Origin: Acidobacteriota bacterium | GTDB taxonomy: Bacteria > Acidobacteriota > Terriglobia > Bryobacterales > Bryobacteraceae | Direction of reading: 5' to 3' | Length of the DNA: 35,974 nucleotides | NCBI GenBank assembly: GCA_016870915.1 | Contig: VFZY01000042.1 | Coordinates: forward strand, 1 to 35,974 | Shown: piece by piece, positions 9,508-16,460 of the stretch | Numbering within the stretch: the first letter of the stretch is position 1 | Layout of the letters: each line of letters starts with the position of its first letter | Position numbers and translations under genes: made by a program | Notes under the pieces: generated by a model | Database searches by the model: none | The model's input: the letters and a program-made list of their open reading frames with translations, nothing else | Told to the model about the DNA's origin: nothing

Positions 9508-9514
9508 CATAACG

Positions 9515-11854
9515 ATGCAGCACCCTCTTACCCGCGTCCTCCTCCCCCTCTGCGCCGCCGTTTCCACGCTCGCCCTGGACCTCCGCCAGGCGTCCATCGT
9601 GATCAACCCCCAAGCCAAACCTCGCGAGCGCATGACCGCCCGCCTCATCGCGGAAGAAGTGGAGAAACGAACCCACCTCCGCTGGCCCATTGTCACAGCG
9701 CGCCCTGCATCGGGACCCTCCATTTCCCTCACGACCCGCGCCATGCCGCCGGCCGAAGGCTTCACAGTCCGCGCGGAAGGCGGCGGTATCGCCATTGAGG
9801 GCAACGATGAGCGCGGCACCCTGTTCGGCGCGGGCTGGCTGCTGCGGCAACTCAATCTCGACCGCCTCACCGCCACGGCCCCCGACGGTCTTGCCGTCAC
9901 CACGGCCCCCAGGTACCGGCTGCGCGGCCACCAGATCGGCTACCGCCCCAAAGTCAATTCCTATGACGGCTGGACCCCGGCCCAAATGGAGCAGTACTTC
10001 CGCGACCTCATCGTCTTTGGCGCCAACGCCGTCGAACTGATCCCGCCGCGCAGCGACGACGATGACGACAGCCCCCACTTCACGCTCCCCAAGCTCGACA
10101 TGATGGCCGAAGCCTCGCGCATCCTCGACTCCTACGGCGTCGACGTGTGGATCTGGTATCCCGCCATGGACAAGGACTATTCGGATCCCGCCACGGTGGA
10201 GTTCGCACTCAGGGAATGGGAAACCGTCTACAAGCGCCTGCCCCGGATCGACGCCATTTTCGTCCCGGGCGGCGACCCCGGCCACACGCAGCCGCGCTAT
10301 CTGATGGCTCTTCTTGAACGCCAGACTCAGCTCCTGCGCAAGTATCATCCGAAGGCCCAGATGTGGGTCTCCCCGCAGAGCTTCTCCCGGGAGTGGCTGG
10401 ACGAGTTCATCGAGATCCTGCGCAAAGGCCCGGCCTGGCTGGATGGCGTGGTGTATGGCCCACAGGTCCGCGTGGACCTTGCCGAGTTGCGAAAGCTGGT
10501 TCCCGCGCGCTACCCGATTCGCAACTACCCCGACATCACTCACAGCCGCCACTGCCAATTCCCCGTGCCCGGCTGGGACCTTGCCTACGCCATCACCGAA
10601 GGCCGCGAAGTGATCAACCCGCGCCCCACCCAGATGACGCGCATCTTCGAACTCCAGCAGCCCCACACCATGGGCTTTCTCACCTACTCGGAAGGGGTCA
10701 ATGACGATGTGAACAAGGCCGTTTGGAGCGCATTGGGCTGGAACCCCGAAACCCGCCCTGAGGCCACGCTGCGCGAATTCGCACGCTACTTTTTCGGCCC
10801 CCGCCACGCCGGTGACCTGGCCCAGGCACTGCTGGGGCTTGAGAGGAACTGGAGCGGCCCGCTGCTTGCCAATCAGGGTGTGGAGTCACTGCTCCAACGC
10901 GTGCGCGCCATTGAACAGACCGCTCCGCCCGCCCTGCTTGCCAACTGGCGCTTCCAGCAGATCCTCTACCGCGCCTACTACGACGCCCATGTCCGGCGGC
11001 GCCTGATCGCCGAACGGGCCGCCGAACAGCAGGCTTACGAAGCTCTGGAACGCGCCGCCGAAACCGGGGCCGGCGCGGCCCTGGATGCCGCCGCGCGAGC
11101 CCTGGCCGCCCCGCCCGCCTCCCAGGACCTCCGCGCCCGTCTGGGTGAACTGGCCGAAGCCATGTTCCAGTCGATCCGCGCCCAGTTGAGCGTCAGCCGC
11201 TACCGCGCCATCGCCACCGAACGCGGCGCCAACCTTGACACCTCCGGTATGCCTCTCAACAACCGCATCTGGCTGACGGCCCGCTTCACCGTCATCCGGC
11301 AGCTTGCCACTGAACCCGAGCGTCTCCGTGAGATCCGGGCTCTGGTGAATCGCGCGTCTCCGGGACCCGGCGGCTACTACGACGATCTGGGCGATCCTTC
11401 CAATCAGCCCCACGTCGTGCCCGGGCCCGGCTTCCAGGATGACCCCGAATTTCGCCGCAGCCGTCTGATCAGCTTTGGCCTGCGCGGCACAGGCGCCGCA
11501 TTCGGCGGCCGTAACTACCTGGATTACCCCATGCAATGGTGGCGTCACGCCGAAGCCCTGCACGATCTTGAATTGACGCTGGACTACCCGGACCTGGACC
11601 CCGCAGCGGCGTACCGGCTCCGCGTGGTCTACACCGGTGACCGCACCGAGCCCCGCGTCCGCGCCGTGGCCAACGGAACTGTCGAGATCCACCCGCTCAT
11701 GGCCCGGCCCGTTCCCTTCGCCCCGCTTGAGTTTGATATCCCGCCCGCCGCCACCACCAGCGGCCGCCTCCGGCTCACCTTCCATCGCGAAAAGGGGCTG
11801 GGCGACGCCGGGCGCGGCATGGCGGTGAGCGAGGTGTGGCTACTCCGCAAGTAG
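9515..11854 (+). CDS. Exported glycoside hydrolase-like protein with GH20-type N-terminal domain
   Basis: A 779-residue protein. A short leader (MQHPLTRVLLPLCAAVSTLA) suggests export. Residues about 25-130 resemble the zincin-like domain that precedes the barrel of GH20/GH84/GH67 enzymes (RLIAEEVEKRTHLRWPI, FTVRAEGGGIAIEGNDERG, LFGAGWLLRQL). The barrel appears to start at about 133 (YRLRGHQIGYRPKVNSYDGW, YFRDLIVFGANAVELIPP), with later blocks YGVDVWIWYPAMDKDY, IDAIFVPGGDPGHTQPRY and NYPDITHSRHCQFPVPGWD. A helical region follows, then a C-terminal sandwich. The usual hexosaminidase Asp-Glu pair is not evident to me, so activity and substrate are uncertain. An acidic run (SDDDDDS, 180-186) sits in an early loop. 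The 3' end overlaps the convergent pseudouridine synthase gene by 15 bases. Confidence 0.72.
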   Translation: MQHPLTRVLLPLCAAVSTLALDLRQASIVINPQAKPRERMTARLIAEEVEKRTHLRWPIVTARPASGPSISLTTRAMPPAEGFTVRAEGGGIAIEGNDERGTLFGAGWLLRQLNLDRLTATAPDGLAVTTAPRYRLRGHQIGYRPKVNSYDGWTPAQMEQYFRDLIVFGANAVELIPPRSDDDDDSPHFTLPKLDMMAEASRILDSYGVDVWIWYPAMDKDYSDPATVEFALREWETVYKRLPRIDAIFVPGGDPGHTQPRYLMALLERQTQLLRKYHPKAQMWVSPQSFSREWLDEFIEILRKGPAWLDGVVYGPQVRVDLAELRKLVPARYPIRNYPDITHSRHCQFPVPGWDLAYAITEGREVINPRPTQMTRIFELQQPHTMGFLTYSEGVNDDVNKAVWSALGWNPETRPEATLREFARYFFGPRHAGDLAQALLGLERNWSGPLLANQGVESLLQRVRAIEQTAPPALLANWRFQQILYRAYYDAHVRRRLIAERAAEQQAYEALERAAETGAGAALDAAARALAAPPASQDLRARLGELAEAMFQSIRAQLSVSRYRAIATERGANLDTSGMPLNNRIWLTARFTVIRQLATEPERLREIRALVNRASPGPGGYYDDLGDPSNQPHVVPGPGFQDDPEFRRSRLISFGLRGTGAAFGGRNYLDYPMQWWRHAEALHDLELTLDYPDLDPAAAYRLRVVYTGDRTEPRVRAVANGTVEIHPLMARPVPFAPLEFDIPPAATTSGRLRLTFHREKGLGDAGRGMAVSEVWLLRK

Positions 11855-12568
11855 GGCGCGCAGATCGGCGGGCACAGGCGCCCGGAAGTGCAGCCCGGCT
11901 TCTTCGCAGATCCACTCGGAGCAGTGGAGCGCATGACGGCGCAGTTCAAGCAGCGCCTCGTGCCGCTCCGTCCATCCGTGCTCGGCGAACTCGATGTAGA
12001 GCAGTTCGTCGGGGCCGTAGATCTTGTCGCCCGCCAGGGGATGGCCCAGCCACGCCGCATGCACCCGGATCTGATGAGTCCTGCCGGTAAGCGGCCGGGC
12101 TTCGGCGAAGGTGAAGCCGTTCCCCCAGGCCACCGGCGTAAACTCAGTCACCGCGGGCTGGCCCCCTTCCACCACGCCATGACGGAACGGAACCCGCGCT
12201 CCGGGCACACGGCCCACCGGTTGATCCACCGTGACGGCGGCGGTCAGGTGTCCCCGCATCGTCGCGTGGTAGACCTTGCGAACGCGCCGCGCGGCCATGG
12301 CAACGCCCAGTTGCCGCGCCATGGCCTCCGTTCTTGCCACTACCACGATGCCGCTGGTCTCCCGGTCGATGCGCGACGGCAGCCGGACCTTGTCCAGCCC
12401 CCACACCTCACGGCATGCCCCGGCCAGACTGGACCACGGGCCGTGTTTTGAAGGATGCACCACCACCAGCGCGGGCTTGTTGAACACCAGAAGATCGCTG
12501 TCTTCGCGCAGTACCCAACTCCGGATCTCATCCGGTGACACCTGCCAGCCCCAGGGCGCTTCGGGCAT
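11840..12568 (-). CDS. RluA-family pseudouridine synthase, no S4 domain
   Basis: Encodes 242 residues from ATG 12568. The family isomerises uridine to pseudouridine in RNA. The catalytic motif SRIDRETSG lies at 65-73, with D68 as the expected nucleophile; the family usually has HRLD, so His to Ser and Leu to Ile here are within known variation. GRTHQIRVHAAWLGHPLAGD is the conserved C-terminal block. There is no N-terminal S4 domain, so it resembles RluA/TruC rather than RluD. The start was chosen because ATG overlaps the stop of the upstream isomerase gene by one base (TAATG) and protein similarity begins there. The frame continues upstream only as a shadow of the isomerase gene. The target site cannot be told from sequence. 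Confidence 0.87.
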   Translation of the reverse strand: MPEAPWGWQVSPDEIRSWVLREDSDLLVFNKPALVVVHPSKHGPWSSLAGACREVWGLDKVRLPSRIDRETSGIVVVARTEAMARQLGVAMAARRVRKVYHATMRGHLTAAVTVDQPVGRVPGARVPFRHGVVEGGQPAVTEFTPVAWGNGFTFAEARPLTGRTHQIRVHAAWLGHPLAGDKIYGPDELLYIEFAEHGWTERHEALLELRRHALHCSEWICEEAGLHFRAPVPADLRALLAE

Positions 12569-13398
12569 TACTTCCGCATCTTGCGGTAGGTGGCCAGGCA
12601 CCGCTCCGCGGTGTCGAACGGCGTGAAGTCGCTGCCTTCCTGCTCGATGAGGTAGAACTCGATGCCGCCGGTCTTTTCCGCGGCGTCGAAGATGGCTTTC
12701 CACGGGGCGGCGCCATCGGCGAAAAGCGCCTTGTACCCGGTGGTCTTCGACCATTCCTTCAGATGCATGGACGCGATGCGCCCCGGGTTCTGGCGAATCC
12801 ACGTCACCGGGTCAGACCCGGCCTCCACGCATGTGCCCACGTCCAGTTGCAGCACCACGTCCCGCGGCGTATTCTTGGCCAGCACTTCCATGGGACGCAC
12901 GCCGTCAATCGGCCTGAACTCGGCGGCGTGGTTGTGGAAGCCCGCCCGCATGCCCGCACTCTTCAGCTTCGCGGCGCCCTCGGTGAGTTGGGAAGCCACC
13001 TGCTTCCAGCCGTCCAGGGTGTCGATGCGGCGGCCGGCGCTCGCCATCACCACCAGGCGGCTGCCGATGATCTGGTTCAGCTCAATGGCATGGCCGATGT
13101 TCTCCGGCAGGAATGAACGGGCGCTGTTGTGGGTGGAATAGCATTTCACGCCCAGATCATCCAGCAGGGCGCGGATCTCCTTGGCTTGGGCGGCGGTCCA
13201 TTCGAAATACGGGGAGTAGAACTCCACGCATTCGTAGCCCATCTTGGCCACGGCGCGCACGGTGCCCGGAAGGTCCTTCTTCAACTCCTCGCGGACGGAA
13301 TAGAGTTCCAGGCCCACCGGAATCTTCCGGGCTCCAAGAGCTGGAAAAGAGGCCGCGGCCGAAGCCAGCACGGAACGGCGGGTGAACGTGGAAGACAT
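12568..13398 (-). CDS. Sugar phosphate isomerase/epimerase family protein (xylose isomerase-like TIM barrel), probably exported
   Basis: A 276-residue protein of the AP-endonuclease-2/xylose-isomerase-like barrel family. A Tat-like leader is seen (TRRSVLASAAASFPALGA, residues 6-23), so it probably acts outside the cytoplasm, as many acidobacterial members appear to. Family blocks are VGLELYSVREELKKD, MGYECVEFYSP, FHNHAAEF, VVLQLDVGTCVEAG, ASMHLKEW and IEFYLIEQEG. Glu, Asp, His and Glu residues of these blocks are the expected metal ligands. The substrate is unknown. It has a candidate -10 box 6 bases before its ATG and is followed by the pseudouridine synthase with a one-base overlap, so the two are likely co-translated despite unrelated functions. 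Confidence 0.88.
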   Translation of the reverse strand: MSSTFTRRSVLASAAASFPALGARKIPVGLELYSVREELKKDLPGTVRAVAKMGYECVEFYSPYFEWTAAQAKEIRALLDDLGVKCYSTHNSARSFLPENIGHAIELNQIIGSRLVVMASAGRRIDTLDGWKQVASQLTEGAAKLKSAGMRAGFHNHAAEFRPIDGVRPMEVLAKNTPRDVVLQLDVGTCVEAGSDPVTWIRQNPGRIASMHLKEWSKTTGYKALFADGAAPWKAIFDAAEKTGGIEFYLIEQEGSDFTPFDTAERCLATYRKMRK

Positions 13399-13404
13399 CC
13401 CTAC

Positions 13405-13410
13405 AGCGTA
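13405..13410 (-). promoter_or_regulatory. Candidate -10 box for the isomerase gene
   Basis: TACGCT on the minus strand, 6 bases before ATG 13398. The following bases CTGTAGGG resemble those after the M48 gene box (CTGTAGG) and the repeat box (CTGTCGGG). It may give a leaderless message. Confidence 0.35.
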
Positions 13411-13444
13411 CTCAAAACCACCCCCGTACGCTCGGGCGTGCCGC

Positions 13445-14509
13445 TTACTGCGGGCGGCGCTTCAGCGTGGGCCGCTCTTCTTCATCCGCGCGCGGCTTCT
13501 TGCCATCCTCGTCGGCATCCACGGTGGTGGTGCCGCCGCCGGGCTGGCGCCGCAGACGCGGCCGGTTGGGATCCTGAGGATCCACCTTGCGCCGGTTCTG
13601 CAGCATCGCCAGACGGTTCTTCACGTCGTGGAACTCGCTGGTGGTCACCACGTACTCCGGCCGCTCCTCGAGCAACTGCTCGATGTTCTTCTGCGAATCC
13701 TTGATGCGGTCATCGGTCGGCGGATGGGAACTGAACAGCTTGCCCATCGTGCCAGGCTTGCGCTTTTCCTTGGATTGCAGTTTCTCGAAGAAGTCGACGA
13801 AGGCCCCGGGGTCGTAGCCGGACTTGTAGAGATATTGCAGGCCCAACAGGTCGGCTTCCGCCTCGAAGCCGCGCGTAAAACTCAGAAAGCCCATCGGGAT
13901 GGCGACGCTGGCCGCTTGCCGGATTCCGAATCCGGTCCAGCCGCCCATGAAGATCAGAGGAATGGTGGCCAGGTTGACGATCTGGCCGCGGGTCTGGCCG
14001 CGGGTGCCGTGCCGTGCGGCGATATGGGCGATTTCGTGCGCCATGACGCCGGCCAGTTCAGCTTCCGATTCGGCCGAGAGGATCAGGCCCGTGTTCACGA
14101 AGAAAAATCCACCCGGCAGGGCGAACGCGTTCACTTCCTCGCTGTCGATCACCTTGATGGTGAACGGCACCTTCGCATCCGAGTTCCGCACCAGATTCTG
14201 GCCCAGGCGGTTCACATACTCGGCCACCACCGGGTCATCCACAATCTTCGCCTGGCGCTGAATGTCGTCGGCATAGGCCTTGCCCATCGCGATCTCTTTC
14301 TCGATGGAGTAGAAATTCACGCCCTTGCCGACGTCCCGGTTGCCGATCTGCTCCGGATCTTTCTTCGACGGCTTCTTCTTGTCGTCGTTATCCTTGGCGG
14401 CCGCCTTTGAGTTGTCCTTCTTCGCTGGGGCATCCTTGGTGTCGGCCCAACCCGGCGCAGCCAACGCCAGGGCGATCGTCAAAGACCCGGAAAGTATGCG
14501 CTTCGTCAT
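13445..14509 (-). CDS. M48 family zinc metalloprotease, exported
   Basis: Encodes 354 residues from ATG 14509, which has a good ribosome binding site (GGGAGG, 14515-14520) and opens a signal peptide (MTKRILSGSLTIALALAAPG). An upstream ATG at 14539 in frame lacks these. Residues 22-55 are a Lys/Asp-rich disordered linker. The peptidase domain covers about 60-270, with zinc motif HEIAH (H158, E159, H162) and downstream FEAEAD (215-220) supplying the third ligand. ALPGGFFFVNTGLI precedes the motif as in BepA/YfgC-type enzymes. The tail (about 290-354) is charged and low in complexity. The likely role is periplasmic protein quality control or outer-membrane protein turnover, by analogy with BepA. 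Monocistronic, with its own promoter, and divergent from the aminotransferase gene. Confidence 0.92.
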   Translation of the reverse strand: MTKRILSGSLTIALALAAPGWADTKDAPAKKDNSKAAAKDNDDKKKPSKKDPEQIGNRDVGKGVNFYSIEKEIAMGKAYADDIQRQAKIVDDPVVAEYVNRLGQNLVRNSDAKVPFTIKVIDSEEVNAFALPGGFFFVNTGLILSAESEAELAGVMAHEIAHIAARHGTRGQTRGQIVNLATIPLIFMGGWTGFGIRQAASVAIPMGFLSFTRGFEAEADLLGLQYLYKSGYDPGAFVDFFEKLQSKEKRKPGTMGKLFSSHPPTDDRIKDSQKNIEQLLEERPEYVVTTSEFHDVKNRLAMLQNRRKVDPQDPNRPRLRRQPGGGTTTVDADEDGKKPRADEEERPTLKRRPQ

Positions 14510-14543
14510 CTCAGCCTCCCAAGGGACCGTTTCTGCCACCTAC

Positions 14544-14549
14544 AGTATA
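14544..14549 (-). promoter_or_regulatory. Probable -10 box of the M48 protease gene
   Basis: TATACT on the minus strand, followed by GTAGG and a leader of about 28 bases carrying the GGGAGG ribosome binding site. The core GTATACTGT is shared with the right repeat copy at 35962-35970. No -35 consensus is seen. Confidence 0.5.
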
Positions 14550-14593
14550 CCCCCGCGGCGCTCCCCCGGCGGGCATACTCACCTACTGGAACG

Positions 14594-14599
14594 TATCCT
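14594..14599 (+). promoter_or_regulatory. Candidate -10 box for the aminotransferase gene
   Basis: TATCCT, then 7 bases (GAGAACA), then ATG 14607. An alternative is CATACT at 14574-14579, with a 27-base leader. Neither has a clear -35. Confidence 0.3.
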
Positions 14600-14606
14600 G
14601 AGAACA

Positions 14607-15743
14607 ATGGGTTTCGACAATCTGGCCACGGCCTTCGCGGCGGAGTTCCCCGTCCGCGACCACCTGATCTACCTGAACCATGCCGCCGTGGCGCCGCTTC
14701 CCGCAAGCGTTGCCCAAGCCATGAGCGGATTTTCCCGGGAGGCGAGCCTCTACGGCTCACGCCACTACGACCGCTGGATGCGGCTCTATGAAGACCTGCG
14801 GGAATCGGCCGCCCGGCTCATCGGCGCTTCGCCGCGCGAGATCGCCATCACCAAGAACACTTCCGAGGGGGTCTCGATGGTGGCGCAAGGCATTGATTGG
14901 CAGCCCGGCGATCGCGTGGTGGCTTTCCGGGAGGAGTTTCCGTCCAACTTCTATCCCTGGCGCCGCCTGGAAGACCGCGGCGTTCAGGTGGAATGGCTTT
15001 CGATCCATGATCCGCTGGAGCGCATCGAATCGGCCGTGCGCGGCGCCCGGCTGCTCGCCATCAGTTTCGTCAACTACCTGAGCGGGCATCGCGTGGATCT
15101 TGAGGCCATCGGCGCCCTCTGCTCCGCGGCCGGGTGCTTCTTCTTCGTGGACGCCATTCAGGGTCTGGGGGCCTTCCCCCTGGACGTGGAACGCGCACGC
15201 ATCGATGCCTTGGCGGCTGACGGCCACAAGTGGCTGCTCGGCCCCGAAGGCTGCGCCATCCTCTACGTCCGGCGCGAACGCCAGAGCGAGATCTTCCCCG
15301 TGGAGTTCGGATGGACCACCCCGGCGGGCCACCAGGATTATGCCTCCCGGGACGAGCGCTTGCGCGACGACGCCGGCCGCTATGAGTGCGGAACCCTGAA
15401 CACCATCGGCTGCTTCGGCCTGAAGGCCGCGCTCGATCTGATCCTGGCCGCGGACGTCGAACGGATTGGACTCCGCGTGCTCAGCCTGGCGGACCAACTG
15501 GCGGAGGGCGCCGTCGGGGCGGGGTATCAGCTCATGCTGCCCCGGGACGGCGCTTCTTCGTCGGGCATTCTGTGCGTCCGCCACCCTGATGCCGACAGCG
15601 GCCAGGTGGTTCGGTTCCTGCGGGAAAACAACGTCATGGCCGCGCCCCGGCAGGGCTGGATACGCCTTTCGCCCCATTTCTACCTGGACGAAAGCGACAT
15701 CGCGCGCGCCGTGGGGTTCTTGAGGGCAGCCCTGAAAGGCTAG
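14607..15743 (+). CDS. Class V aminotransferase (PLP-dependent)
   Basis: A 378-residue PLP enzyme of the cysteine desulfurase/isopenicillin-N-epimerase-like group. It opens with DHLIYLNHAAVAPLPASVA, the usual N-terminal substrate loop. NTSEGVS (84-90) contacts the cofactor phosphate, VDAIQGLGAFPLDV (181-194) contains the Asp that pairs with the pyridine nitrogen (D182), and DGHKWLLGPEG has the Schiff-base Lys at about residue 208. RYECGTLNTIG is the conserved Arg/Glu/Gly/Thr block. ATG 14607 was chosen because the longer in-frame extension reaches into the divergent M48 gene. Reaction and substrate cannot be fixed; no SufE/IscU partner is nearby, so cysteine desulfurase is only one option. 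It is followed after 27 bases by the TPR gene. Confidence 0.88.
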   Translation: MGFDNLATAFAAEFPVRDHLIYLNHAAVAPLPASVAQAMSGFSREASLYGSRHYDRWMRLYEDLRESAARLIGASPREIAITKNTSEGVSMVAQGIDWQPGDRVVAFREEFPSNFYPWRRLEDRGVQVEWLSIHDPLERIESAVRGARLLAISFVNYLSGHRVDLEAIGALCSAAGCFFFVDAIQGLGAFPLDVERARIDALAADGHKWLLGPEGCAILYVRRERQSEIFPVEFGWTTPAGHQDYASRDERLRDDAGRYECGTLNTIGCFGLKAALDLILAADVERIGLRVLSLADQLAEGAVGAGYQLMLPRDGASSSGILCVRHPDADSGQVVRFLRENNVMAAPRQGWIRLSPHFYLDESDIARAVGFLRAALKG

Positions 15744-15770
15744 AATCGTAGTTTCGGCGTCTTTGGAACG

Positions 15771-16460
15771 ATGACTCGCACCCTTGTATTGACCTGTTTT
15801 CCTCTTCTGGCATCCGCCGCCGCTTCTCGCGACGGCCTGGAGGACGCCCGGGACCGCCAGGACCGGGCAGCGCTCCAAAAGATCGCAAGTGATCGTCTGG
15901 CTCAGGCCGAAGGCAACGCCGGGAACGGACGCGCTCTCTACCAGGCTGCTGTCGCGCATCTCTATCTTGCGGAAGTCGCCCTCGAAGTCCGGGACCGGAA
16001 TGCGGCCAAGGGCGCGGCTGAAACCGGCATCCGGGCGGCGGAGAAGGCGGTGGCCCTGCAGCCCGCCAATGCCGAATACCATCGCGTGCTGGGGACGCTG
16101 TGCGGCCAGATCATCCCGGCCAACGTGCTGGCGGGCTTCAAGTACGGCCGGTGCGCGATGGAAGAGGTCAACAAGGCCGTTGAGCTGGCGCCCAAATCGG
16201 CGGAAGCGTTCATGAGCCGGGGGGTTGGCAACTACTATCTGCCGGCGTCGTTCGGGGGAGGCCCCGAACTGGCTCTCAAGGACCTGGAACGGGCGGCGCA
16301 ACTGGACCCCAAATCCTCGGACGTTCAGGTCTGGCTGGGCCTGGTGCTCCGCAAGCTGAACCGGAATACCGACGCGCGGAAAGCATTCCAGCGCGCGCTG
16401 GAGCTGAATCCCAACCGCCTGTGGGCGAAGCAGCAACTGGAAAAGACTCCGGCGCCGTAG
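15771..16460 (+). CDS. TPR-repeat exported protein
   Basis: A 229-residue protein with a short N-terminal signal (MTRTLVLTCFPLLASAAAS) and then tetratricopeptide-like helices. Recognisable repeats are YQAAVAHLYLAEVALEVRDR, GIRAAEKAVALQPANAEYHR, AMEEVNKAVELAPKSAEAFM, ALKDLERAAQLDPKSSDVQV and ARKAFQRALELNPNRLWAKQ. Such proteins act as scaffolds; no enzymatic motif is seen. TAG of the upstream gene overlaps a TAGAAT box (15741-15746) that could serve as a separate -10. The gene ends directly at the ATG of the membrane protein (TAG then ATG, no gap), suggesting one operon. Confidence 0.8.
   Translation: MTRTLVLTCFPLLASAAASRDGLEDARDRQDRAALQKIASDRLAQAEGNAGNGRALYQAAVAHLYLAEVALEVRDRNAAKGAAETGIRAAEKAVALQPANAEYHRVLGTLCGQIIPANVLAGFKYGRCAMEEVNKAVELAPKSAEAFMSRGVGNYYLPASFGGGPELALKDLERAAQLDPKSSDVQVWLGLVLRKLNRNTDARKAFQRALELNPNRLWAKQQLEKTPAP

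Noticed and set aside
14757-16436. 559-codon minus-strand open frame opposite the aminotransferase and TPR genes
   Set aside because: Spans two well-supported plus-strand genes and has no domain; an antisense shadow.
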